From Candidatus Aminicenantota bacterium (GTDB lineage Bacteria > Acidobacteriota > Aminicenantia > Aminicenantales > JAFGAV01), in NCBI GenBank assembly GCA_016867615.1, contig VGJG01000118.1:1-6027 (forward strand): a DNA stretch of 6,027 nt, read 5' to 3'. Made by a program: the position numbers and the translations under genes. Each line of letters opens with the position of its first letter. Positions within the stretch are counted from its first letter, which is position 1. This document shows positions 1-6,027 of this stretch, one piece after another. A model generated the notes under the pieces. That model was not told the origin of the DNA. It saw nothing but the letters and a program-made list of their open reading frames with translations, and ran no database searches.

Positions 1-213
1 ACCCAGGGGGAGATGTGCGCCAAGGTCATCGGCGAGGACGGACTCGTCCACCGCATCTGGTCGCCGGCAGGCGGCAAGGTCACCGAGGTCAACGCCAAGC
101 TCAAGGAAGATCCGTCCCTGGTCAAGACCTCGCCCTACGAAAAGGGCTGGCTTTTCCGCCTGGAGACAAGCAATCTGGAGGAAGACGTCAAAGGCCTCAT
201 CCAGTCGAGATAG
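1..213 (+). CDS. GcvH-like protein (H-protein fold), 3' part only, apparently without the lipoyl lysine
   Basis: The frame is open from base 1 to the TAG at 211-213, so the gene starts upstream; the ATG at 13 is only an internal Met. The 70 visible residues match the second half of glycine cleavage H protein: SPAGGKVTEVN corresponds to the family's APVSGEVVEVN turn, and DPSLVKTSPYEKGWLFRL to its PELVN..PYGEGWLFKI stretch. True H protein carries lipoyl-lysine in an ESVKA motif eight residues before the Pro of APVSG and shuttles the aminomethyl group between P, T and L proteins. Here that region reads CAKVIGEDGLVHRIWSP, with no Lys at or next to the aligned position, and the chain ends soon after the conserved GWLF segment. 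I infer a lipoyl-less GcvH-like protein, a type known from anaerobes, rather than a working H protein. It may also be the last domain of a longer protein. The fold is well supported; the role is unknown. Confidence 0.8.
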   Translation, partial: TQGEMCAKVIGEDGLVHRIWSPAGGKVTEVNAKLKEDPSLVKTSPYEKGWLFRLETSNLEEDVKGLIQSR

Positions 214-234
214 AAGGCCGGCCGTTCCGGGTCG

Positions 235-3200
235 ATGACGCCTCAAAAGACCGCCCCTCCCGGTTCCCGGGAATTCGACGAGGAACTGGCGGCGATCGTC
301 CGCGGCCTGGACCGCCGCAGGGTGTCTTACCTCGCCGGCTCGGGAGGTTGGGCCGAAGACCCGGAGCCTCTCCCGGACCGTCTCGTCCATCACCTGCTCC
401 ACCGTCTCCCGGCCTTCGCCCAAGACCGCGGCCTGAGCCCGACGGAGGTCCTGGGTCCCCTCCTCGACGCCGGGACAAAGACCGGCCTGTTGTCCCTAGG
501 CCGCGCCGGTCCCCGGCCTTCGGGAGCGGCGCTCTTCGTCCGCGGCCTCGCGGTCTTTCTTCAGGGCGAGGTCTGGAGGCGCAACGCTCGGCTCCCCGTT
601 CCGGCCTGGCGGCCGGAGGAAGCGAGGCGGCGCCGGGAGGACCTCTCCCGTCTGGCCGAGATGGAGATCAATCTCGCCGCCGCCCTGGGAGAGGGCGTCC
701 AAGCCCGTCTCCGGGAGTTGTTCAAAGAAACAGCGGAGGGGCCGGCGGCGGAATTCTTCGACGCCCTGACGGCGCACGCCGCCGAGGAAGACAGGTTCCT
801 GTCGGAGATCCAAAGCCTCCGCCGCGAACTGTCGGTTCCCTCCAGGGCCGAGGAAACCGCGGGCCTCATCCTGGAAAAAATCCAGCCCCCGCTGGGCATC
901 GTCACCAACATCTCGCCCGCCCTCCTCCTGCCCTGCCTGAGGCTGCTGGCCGACAAGGGTCTCAGCCCCGACTCGGGCATACCCTACGCGGCCTCGGTCA
1001 TTCTCAGCATCCTGCGCGACCCGCGCGCGACGGCGGGACTGCTCCGCGCCCTGAAGCGCTTTCCCCTCTCCTGCTCCAAGGTCCGGGAGAACATCATCTA
1101 CGCCCTGGGTCGTCTCGGCGAGGAGAGCGCCGTCCCGGCTCTCACCGCGCTTCTCGACGAGCCGGACGAGATCCCCTCCGGGGACGGCCGCGTGCGTCTC
1201 CTGCTCGAACAGAAGGCGGAAGCCGTCTGGGCCCTGGGCAAGGCCGGGGCGGCGGCCGTGTCCGCCATCCCCTCCCTGGCGCGCTGCGCGGACAGCGGCT
1301 CCCTCGCGCTCAGGACGTACGCCGCCTGGACTCTGGGCGAGGTCGGCGGGGCGCAGAAGGAGCGGTCGGGGGGGATGGACGCCGACGTGGTCATCGCCCT
1401 CCTCAAGCTCCTCAAAATCCGGGACAGGCAGGTGTACGAGGAGACGGTCGCCGCCCTGCGCAGGCTCCATCTCCCGGATTTCGTCCACTCCCTGTACTTC
1501 TACCATGCCGGAGCGGTCAGCCTGCAGGGACTGCTCCCGGCCCGCCGGGGGCTGTACGAGCTCTCCGAGACCCTTCATTATCTGATCCGGACCAAGGGCC
1601 GGGCGATCATGGCCGTCACCGGAGACTCGGGGACGGGAAAGACTTATTTCTGCCGGGCCGTCGCCGGCGGGTTCGGCGACCTCCGTCCCTCCGACATCCT
1701 GTATCTGATGAGGGACAGCAAGAGCGGTCAGAAGGTCTTCAACCGCATCCTCGGACTCCGCTGGCTGAAAAAGAACATTGACCCGGCTTACTACCAGGAT
1801 TACCCCTTGAGCGAGGACGAGGACAACCCGCACGCCTACATCGACGAGTTCCTCGAGGCCAACAAACACAAGAAGCTCATCATCCTCGACGGCTGCCGCG
1901 ACCGCGATTACTTCCAGCGGGTGATCGACGCCTTCTACGAGAGGGGCGTTCTCGACCTCGACGTGACCTTCCGGGCGACCTTCTCCACGCGGCGGCTGAA
2001 CCTCGAGGAGCGGGAAGCGGCCATGGAGAGCGTCAAGACCCATCTGGCCTTCCTCGAGGAGCCCGCCCTCGAGGACACGCCCTTTTACCGGGAGGGCGTC
2101 GTCCTGGTCTACGACTTCGACAACTCCGCGGGTTCGCGTCTCGACAGGGAAGAGACCCTGGAGCTGTTCGACAGGCAGAAGATCGAAGCCTGGGGCGGCC
2201 ACCTGCGCCTCGGTTCCTTCGACCGCGGCAAACGGGCCGTCGCCTCCGTATCCTCAAGGCTCGACTTCGAGGTCCGGGACCTCACCCCCCGGGAATCCGT
2301 CCCGGAGCCCGGCCGCGTCCGGACCTTCCGGCAGGAGGAGCGGATCCTCCGCCCCCTGCTGAACGACGACCCGGACGCCCGGCCGAACCTCCTTGAGACG
2401 TTCGCCCTCGGCGACCTGGCCGCCGAACGGCTGGGCCTGTATGCCCGGGATCAGGCGGCCGGCGTTTCCGAGGACGGCCGCGTCTTCGTCCTGAGCTTCA
2501 TCGACGACCGGCTGCTCATCGCCCGGCCGGGAGGGGAGGAGGACGCAAGGTCGGGAGGGCTCGCCCTCCTCGGCCGGGACTTCATCGTGCTCGGCGGCCG
2601 GGGGGGCTTGACCCTCATCTCCTTCGAACGAAACGAGATCTTGGACCTGGGGGTCGCCGACGGACGCGCGCCGGCGCGCTCCCTGGCATCCTCGGGCCGG
2701 GAAACCGTCGTCACCGGACATGAGGACGGTTCGGTCGTTCTCCGCAACCTGGAAACGGGCCGGAGCCGAAGATACGAGCTCGGCTGCGCGCCCGTGCGCT
2801 CCCTGTCCTGCGACCTCAAGGGCCGGGTCTATGCCGGCACATCCGGGGGAGAGCTCATCAGGCTCGAACCGGAATCGGGGAGAGCGGAGGCCGTCCGCCT
2901 CGGGGGGGGGCAAGCCGTCGTCCTGGTCAAAACGCACCTCCGGGAGCGGGTTGTGGCCGTGACGGAAGAGACGTCCGTCGAGGGCGGGCGGCGATCGTCG
3001 ACGATCCATGTCCTCGACCTCGAGAACCGGAGGTCGCGGTCGATCGGCCTGGAGCCGGGCGGACGCTTGACCTGCCTCGCCGCGGACTACGACGGCCGGA
3101 TCATCGCCGGACGCGGCGGCGGCCGGGCGGGGGAAAGCCCCTCCCCGGGCAGCCTGTTGATCCTCGACCTCTCCGGGGAAGAATCCTTCCTCAGCGAACT

Positions 3201-3375
3201 TGCCGGCCACGCCCGGGGCACGAGGGACTGTCTGACCATGGGCCCCCGGATCGTCAGTTGCGGGCTCGAGGAATCGGATACGGTCGCGCTCAGCATATGG
3301 GGGACGGAATATTATGTCCGGACCGAGTCCGGAAAGCTGGCCGTCCGCGAAGCCTGGCCCTCCTCCTTCCGCTGA
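235..3375 (+). CDS. Multidomain protein: HEAT-like repeats, P-loop NTPase (uridine kinase/phosphoribulokinase-like), C-terminal WD40-like propeller
   Basis: The 1046-residue product is not a family I can name. Residues 1-220 are helical, charged and unrecognised. Residues about 229-411 form HEAT-like helical pairs, for example RENIIYALGRLGEESAVPAL (284-303), the AEAVWALGKAG unit near 328 and the YAAWTLGEVGG unit at 362-372. A P-loop domain follows: Walker A GDSGTGKT (463-470), a YYQDYP stretch (519-524) with NPHAYID (531-537), and a Walker-B-like LIILDG (548-553). The GDSGxGKT loop, the YY.D..NP.A.D pattern and the IILDG strand recall uridine kinase/phosphoribulokinase proteins. From about 735 to the end come beta-propeller-like units such as GHEDGSVVLRNLETG (828-842), GRVYAGTSGGELIRL (863-877) and YDGRIIAG. 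There is no signal peptide or membrane segment, so it is probably cytoplasmic. The ATG at 235 is the only start between the upstream stop and the coding body; it lacks a clear Shine-Dalgarno, so coupling to the GcvH-like gene 21 bases upstream is likely. The substrate is unknown; a sensor or scaffold NTPase is an inference. Confidence 0.85.
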   Translation: MTPQKTAPPGSREFDEELAAIVRGLDRRRVSYLAGSGGWAEDPEPLPDRLVHHLLHRLPAFAQDRGLSPTEVLGPLLDAGTKTGLLSLGRAGPRPSGAALFVRGLAVFLQGEVWRRNARLPVPAWRPEEARRRREDLSRLAEMEINLAAALGEGVQARLRELFKETAEGPAAEFFDALTAHAAEEDRFLSEIQSLRRELSVPSRAEETAGLILEKIQPPLGIVTNISPALLLPCLRLLADKGLSPDSGIPYAASVILSILRDPRATAGLLRALKRFPLSCSKVRENIIYALGRLGEESAVPALTALLDEPDEIPSGDGRVRLLLEQKAEAVWALGKAGAAAVSAIPSLARCADSGSLALRTYAAWTLGEVGGAQKERSGGMDADVVIALLKLLKIRDRQVYEETVAALRRLHLPDFVHSLYFYHAGAVSLQGLLPARRGLYELSETLHYLIRTKGRAIMAVTGDSGTGKTYFCRAVAGGFGDLRPSDILYLMRDSKSGQKVFNRILGLRWLKKNIDPAYYQDYPLSEDEDNPHAYIDEFLEANKHKKLIILDGCRDRDYFQRVIDAFYERGVLDLDVTFRATFSTRRLNLEEREAAMESVKTHLAFLEEPALEDTPFYREGVVLVYDFDNSAGSRLDREETLELFDRQKIEAWGGHLRLGSFDRGKRAVASVSSRLDFEVRDLTPRESVPEPGRVRTFRQEERILRPLLNDDPDARPNLLETFALGDLAAERLGLYARDQAAGVSEDGRVFVLSFIDDRLLIARPGGEEDARSGGLALLGRDFIVLGGRGGLTLISFERNEILDLGVADGRAPARSLASSGRETVVTGHEDGSVVLRNLETGRSRRYELGCAPVRSLSCDLKGRVYAGTSGGELIRLEPESGRAEAVRLGGGQAVVLVKTHLRERVVAVTEETSVEGGRRSSTIHVLDLENRRSRSIGLEPGGRLTCLAADYDGRIIAGRGGGRAGESPSPGSLLILDLSGEESFLSELAGHARGTRDCLTMGPRIVSCGLEESDTVALSIWGTEYYVRTESGKLAVREAWPSSFR
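1621..1644 (+). other. Walker A (P-loop) coding segment of the multidomain protein
   Basis: These bases encode GDSGTGKT, residues 463-470, preceded by the hydrophobic strand AIMAVT. K469 and T470 are the expected phosphate- and Mg-binding residues. The paired acidic strand LIILDG lies at residues 548-553 (bases 1876-1893). Both motifs look intact, so the domain is predicted to bind nucleotide. The spacing of about 80 residues between the motifs fits a small P-loop kinase fold. Confidence 0.8.
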
Positions 3376-3388
3376 CCTCCGTCCCGAA

Positions 3389-3425
3389 GCCCCAAAAATA
3401 GAATTTTCGGGTATAATGCCCTCCA
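3389..3425 (+). promoter_or_regulatory. Probable sigma-70-type promoter for the DPP IV gene
   Basis: TATAAT at 3412-3417 matches the -10 consensus perfectly in a window where A/T hexamers are rare. With a 17-base spacer the -35 region would be 3389-3394 (GCCCCA), which does not resemble TTGACA, so the promoter may be weak without help or activator-dependent. The predicted transcript starts around 3424-3425. That leaves about 33 bases of leader before the chosen start at 3458 and excludes the in-frame upstream ATGs at 3314 and 3416. Confidence 0.55.
3391..3411. promoter_or_regulatory. 21-base imperfect palindrome (possible operator) abutting the -10 box
   Basis: The left arm is CCC (3391-3393), A, AAAAT (3395-3399). 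The centre is AGA (3400-3402). The right arm is ATTTT (3403-3407), C, GGG (3409-3411). Eight of nine positions pair; only 3394/3408 mismatch. It is a 14-base near-pure A/T patch in a very GC-rich window and ends at the base before the TATAAT hexamer, so a protein bound here would cover the promoter spacer. A second perfect dyad, CCCGAA at 3383-3388 with TTCGGG at 3406-3411, shares the right-hand GGG. It could be an operator or a transcript hairpin for the preceding gene. No T-run follows on the + strand, which argues against a standard intrinsic terminator. Confidence 0.5.
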
Positions 3426-3444
3426 TGCCGCATAATTCACCCGC

Positions 3445-3450
3445 GGGAGG
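3445..3450 (+). promoter_or_regulatory. Shine-Dalgarno sequence deciding the DPP IV start
   Basis: GGGAGG lies seven bases before the ATG at 3458-3460. This strong site selects that ATG over the in-frame ATGs at 3314, 3416 and 3425. It also puts a signal peptide exactly at the N-terminus. A nearer ATG at 3451 is in another frame and directly abuts the site, too close for use. Confidence 0.8.
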
Positions 3451-3457
3451 ATGCCCC

Positions 3458-3541
3458 ATGTTTCATCGCCGGCTGCCGATTCATACGGCCGCGACCGCTC
3501 TGATCCTCATGACCGCCTTGACGGCGCCCCCGGCGCCCGGC
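3458..3541 (+). other. Signal peptide of the DPP IV
   Basis: Residues 1-28 have a short basic n-region (HRR), a hydrophobic core (AATALILMTALTA) and a Pro/Gly-rich end, followed by a polar mature start (RTETGKK). This is a Sec-type layout. The cleavage site is uncertain because no clean A-x-A is present; it probably falls between residues 22 and 28. The two arginines are not followed by the S/T-RRxFLK context of a Tat signal. Confidence 0.7.
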
Positions 3542-5680
3542 CGGACGGAGACCGGCAAAAAACTGACCTACGAACAAGCCTTCCTGAATCAAGGGCCCCG
3601 GCTTCTGAAGGACCTCTCCGGGCCGAGGGAATGGCTGGACGACGTCCACTTCCTCGAGACCGAAGCCGAAGAACGGACGAAGACGGCCAGGATGTTCAAG
3701 GTCAAGGCCGCGACCGGCGAACGGTCTCTGTTCCTGGACTTCGAGGTCGTGCGGAAGAACGCGCCCGAGGGGTTTCCCGGGGCGCCCGGAGCCGCGCGGC
3801 TCGGAGGCCGGAGGATCGAGCGCACCCGGGATTGGACCGGGCTGCTGTACTCCCTCAAGAACGACCTCTATTTCTATCGGGTCCGAGAGGACCGATGGAT
3901 CCGGCTGACCGATGACGCCGACGAGGAACGCAACCCCCGGCTGTCCCCCGACGGCCTCCGCGTCGCCTACACCAAGAACAACGACCTTTATTCCGTCCCG
4001 ACCTCGGGTGGCGCGGAAGTGCGGCTGACGGGCGACGGCGGGGACCTCGTCTACAACGGCTGGGCTTCCTGGGTGTATTACGAGGAGATCCTGGGGCGCA
4101 ATTCCCAGTACGCCGCCTTCTGGTGGTCTCCCGACGGCCGGAAGCTCGCCTTCCTCCGTTTCGACGACAGCCCCGTGCCGGAATTTCCCATCCACGACGC
4201 CGAGGGCCGGCACGGCAGCCTGGAGCGGCAGCGCTACCCCAAGGCCGGCGACCCGAACCCGAAAGTCAAGCTGGGCATCGTCCCCGCTTCGGGCGGCCCG
4301 GTCGTCTGGGCCGATTTCGACGAGGAGGCCGACCATTACCTGGCCTGGCCCTTCTGGCTGCCGGACTCCTCGCGCCTCAGCGTCCAGTGGATGAACCGCG
4401 GGCAGGACACGATCACGATCCACCTCCTCGACCCGGACACCGGACAAAAGACCGAGCTCTACACCGAGTCCCAGCCGTCCTGGGTCGAATTCTTCGAGGA
4501 CCTGTATTTCTTCAAGGACGGGAGGGGGTTCCTGCTCCGCAGCGACAAGGACGGCCGGCGCCATCTCTATCATCTGGACCGGAACGGCCGCGAGGTCAAA
4601 AGGCTCACCGCCGGCGACTGGGACGTCCAGGGGATCTCCCTGGTGGACGAGAAGAACGGCCGCGTGTATTTCACCTCCAACAAAGACGCCGCCACGGAAT
4701 CCCATCTCTTCCGCGTCCGCCTGGACGGGACGAAGCTGGAAAAGCTGACCGAGGAGCCGGGCGTACACCGGGTCGACGTCTCGAAGGGAGGAAGCTATTT
4801 CCTCGACCGCCATTCCAGCCTCTCCCGGCCGGAGAGGACCGACCTGAGGCGCGGCGGGGGCGGGAGGATCCGCCGCCTGGACGACGCCCGCACGCCGGAG
4901 ATGGATGCTTACGCCCTGGGCCGGGCGGAGCTGTTCGTCATTCCCACTTCGGACGGTTGGAACCTGCCGGCCTCTTGGATCCTGCCCCCGGATTTCGACC
5001 CCGGCAAAAAATATCCCGTCCTGTTCACCGTCTACGGGGGGCCGGCCTCGCCCCGCGCGTCCAACTCCTTTCCCCCGCTTTCCTCATTCTATCTGGCCCA
5101 GGAGGGGATCATCGTCCTCAGCGTCGACCACCGGGGCGGGGGACATTTCGGCAAGAAGGGGACGGCCCTCATGCACCGCTCGCTCGGCAAGTGGGAGATC
5201 CACGATTGGGTCGAGGCCGTCCGATGGCTGCGCGCCCAGCCTTTCGTCGACCCGTCCCGGATGGGGATCACGGGCGGGAGCTACGGGGGCTACTCCACCT
5301 GCCTGGCCTTGACCGCGGCGGCGGACTATTTCACCCACGGCTTCGCCCGGGCTTCGGTCACGGACTGGCGCCTCTACGACTCGGTCTACACCGAGCGCTA
5401 CATGGACACGCCCGCCGAGAACCCCGAGGGCTACGAGTACGGGTCGGTCATGACCCACGCCGCCCATTTCAAGGGCGTGCTGTTCATCGAGCACGGCGCC
5501 CTGGACGACAACGTCCACGCCCAGAACAGCATCCAGCTCATCGACCGCCTCATCGACCTGGACAAGGATTTCAGCTTCATGCTTTTGCCCAAACAGCGCC
5601 ACGGCTCGACCGGCAAGAAGAGGGAGTTTTCCAACCGCCGCTACATCGAGTTCTGGTTCAGGCATTTCCTCGGCCGCTGA
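3458..5680 (+). CDS. Secreted dipeptidyl-peptidase IV (serine peptidase family S9B)
   Basis: The 740-residue enzyme is predicted to release Xaa-Pro or Xaa-Ala dipeptides from peptide N-termini outside the cytoplasm. A signal peptide is visible: RR at 4-5, a hydrophobic stretch at about 11-23, then APPAPG; there is no lipobox Cys. Residues about 100-450 form the DPPIV_N beta-propeller, with LSPDG (162-166) and WWSPDG (222-227) blade motifs. The WVYYEE motif supplies the E209-E210 pair that anchors the substrate N-terminus (human E205/E206). The alpha/beta-hydrolase domain holds Y526 in VYGGP (oxyanion tyrosine), S608 in GGSYGGY, the DWRLYDSVYTERYM motif with Y640 and Y644 (human Y662/Y666), D683 in HGALDDNVH and H715 in KQRHG. 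Ser-to-Asp and Asp-to-His spacings of 75 and 32 residues match human DPP IV (78 and 32). All active-site residues are present, so it should be functional. The nucleophile elbow has Gly where many DPP IVs have Trp (GWSYGG), a feature shared with acylaminoacyl-peptidase relatives. It has its own promoter and overlaps the next gene. Confidence 0.95.
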   Translation: MFHRRLPIHTAATALILMTALTAPPAPGRTETGKKLTYEQAFLNQGPRLLKDLSGPREWLDDVHFLETEAEERTKTARMFKVKAATGERSLFLDFEVVRKNAPEGFPGAPGAARLGGRRIERTRDWTGLLYSLKNDLYFYRVREDRWIRLTDDADEERNPRLSPDGLRVAYTKNNDLYSVPTSGGAEVRLTGDGGDLVYNGWASWVYYEEILGRNSQYAAFWWSPDGRKLAFLRFDDSPVPEFPIHDAEGRHGSLERQRYPKAGDPNPKVKLGIVPASGGPVVWADFDEEADHYLAWPFWLPDSSRLSVQWMNRGQDTITIHLLDPDTGQKTELYTESQPSWVEFFEDLYFFKDGRGFLLRSDKDGRRHLYHLDRNGREVKRLTAGDWDVQGISLVDEKNGRVYFTSNKDAATESHLFRVRLDGTKLEKLTEEPGVHRVDVSKGGSYFLDRHSSLSRPERTDLRRGGGGRIRRLDDARTPEMDAYALGRAELFVIPTSDGWNLPASWILPPDFDPGKKYPVLFTVYGGPASPRASNSFPPLSSFYLAQEGIIVLSVDHRGGGHFGKKGTALMHRSLGKWEIHDWVEAVRWLRAQPFVDPSRMGITGGSYGGYSTCLALTAAADYFTHGFARASVTDWRLYDSVYTERYMDTPAENPEGYEYGSVMTHAAHFKGVLFIEHGALDDNVHAQNSIQLIDRLIDLDKDFSFMLLPKQRHGSTGKKREFSNRRYIEFWFRHFLGR

Positions 5681-6027
5681 TGAGCCCGTCGGCGCGAGCG
5701 GAACATCTGGAGCGGGCGGCGGCCTGCCCCGTCTGCGGCGGGCGGGAGCTCGCTCCCTGGAAGAGGGCGACGTTCGACACCTCCCGTCTGACGTCCGAGC
5801 ACATCAAGATCACGGACAGCGAATACGGTAAGGTCTGGGACCTCAGCCTCTGCCGGCTCTGCGGCCACATCTTCGCCGACCCGGCTCCCTCCCCCGCGGC
5901 GCTCGCCGCTCTCTATGCGGGCGTGGAGGACCCCCGGTACGAGGAAGAAGCCGCCGGCCGGGCGCAGAACTTCATCCGCCTTCTCGACCGTCTGGAAAGA
6001 CACCTCCCGGACAAGGGTCGGCTGCTC
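5680..6027 (+). CDS. Class I SAM-dependent methyltransferase with N-terminal zinc-binding motif, 5' part only
   Basis: The start ATG at 5680-5682 shares its A with the TGA stop of the DPP IV gene (TGATG), the usual sign of translational coupling; no separate Shine-Dalgarno is evident. The 116 visible residues show CPVCG (C16, C19) and CRLCG (C58, C61), a four-cysteine zinc site. The CRLCGHIFADPAPSPAALAALYA stretch that begins at C58 is the hallmark entry into Methyltransf_23/Methyltransf_11-like enzymes (family pattern C..CG..F..P.PS...L...Y). The end GRLL is where such proteins reach SAM motif I (LLDxGCG), which lies beyond the window. Relatives methylate sugars or other small molecules in surface-polysaccharide and secondary-metabolite pathways; the substrate here cannot be told. 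The family is inferred from the N-terminal module alone, since the catalytic core is not visible. Confidence 0.8.
   Translation, partial: MSPSARAEHLERAAACPVCGGRELAPWKRATFDTSRLTSEHIKITDSEYGKVWDLSLCRLCGHIFADPAPSPAALAALYAGVEDPRYEEEAAGRAQNFIRLLDRLERHLPDKGRLL

Noticed and set aside
15..1781. Long + strand open frame of 588 codons overlapping the GcvH-like and multidomain genes
   Set aside because: Its product is dominated by Arg, Pro and Gly, has no recognisable motif, and runs across two genes with clear domain content in another frame. It is a by-product of high GC.
496..2202. Minus-strand open frame of 568 codons
   Set aside because: It is antisense to the HEAT and P-loop coding region, has no recognisable domain, and its composition fits a codon-position shadow of the + strand gene.
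1621..3375. Assignment of the multidomain protein to the STAND class of defence NTPases
   Set aside because: The NTPase-then-propeller order is similar, but the P-loop is of the GDSGxGKT kinase type, I see no winged-helix or other STAND hallmark after it, and no defence genes are nearby.
3391..3411. Intrinsic terminator for the 1046-residue gene
   Set aside because: The hairpin stem is A/T-rich with only three G-C pairs and is followed by TATAATGCC rather than a T-run, so an operator or promoter element is the better reading.
3314..3457. Upstream in-frame starts for the DPP IV (ATG at 3314, 3416 and 3425)
   Set aside because: They would overlap the preceding gene or the promoter, lack a Shine-Dalgarno, and bury the signal peptide behind up to 48 extra residues. 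The ATG at 3458 has GGGAGG at ideal spacing.
2254..3459. Minus-strand open frame of 401 codons
   Set aside because: It is antisense to the propeller region and the DPP IV promoter, with a Pro/Gly/Arg-rich, motif-free product. The + strand reading explains the DNA fully.
3437..4813. Minus-strand open frame of 458 codons
   Set aside because: It is antisense to the DPP IV propeller domain, which shows clear family motifs on the + strand. No supporting motif or start context was seen.
5084..6003. Minus-strand open frames opposite the DPP IV catalytic domain and the methyltransferase start
   Set aside because: The + strand encodes the catalytic triad and the four-cysteine module. The antisense products have no recognisable features.

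Overview
This is a high-GC bacterial window of about 6 kb with every gene on the + strand and almost no non-coding DNA. It holds the 3' end of a small GcvH-like gene, a long multidomain gene (HEAT-like repeats, P-loop NTPase, beta-propeller), a complete secreted dipeptidyl-peptidase IV (DPP IV), and the 5' end of a zinc-finger-type SAM methyltransferase. High GC, a GcvH-like protein without the lipoyl lysine, repeat-rich scaffold proteins and a secreted S9B peptidase would suit an uncultured anaerobic lineage of the Acidobacteriota/Aminicenantes type. That placement is a low-confidence inference, because no rRNA or other phylogenetic marker is present.

Layout. Bases 1-213 encode the C-terminal part of a GcvH fold. 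After a 21-base gap, 235-3375 encodes a 1046-residue protein. It has an unrecognised helical N-terminus, HEAT-like repeats, a P-loop domain resembling the uridine kinase/phosphoribulokinase group, and a C-terminal WD40-like propeller. The only real intergenic region is 3376-3457 (82 bases). It carries an AT-rich island with a near-perfect dyad, a perfect TATAAT -10 box and a strong Shine-Dalgarno sequence. The DPP IV gene at 3458-5680 has all catalytic and substrate-anchoring residues of the S9B family plus a signal peptide. Its stop codon shares one base with the start of the methyltransferase gene, which runs off the window at 6027.

How the genes relate. The first two genes are close enough to be co-transcribed. 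The DPP IV gene appears to start a new transcription unit from its own promoter, and the methyltransferase is translationally coupled to it. No single pathway links all four. DPP IV fits extracytoplasmic peptide breakdown. The methyltransferase is of a type often found in surface-glycan or secondary-metabolite loci. The 1046-residue protein looks like a cytoplasmic scaffold or signalling NTPase of unknown function and is the least explained item here. I saw no tRNA, rRNA, CRISPR array, insertion sequence or attachment site.
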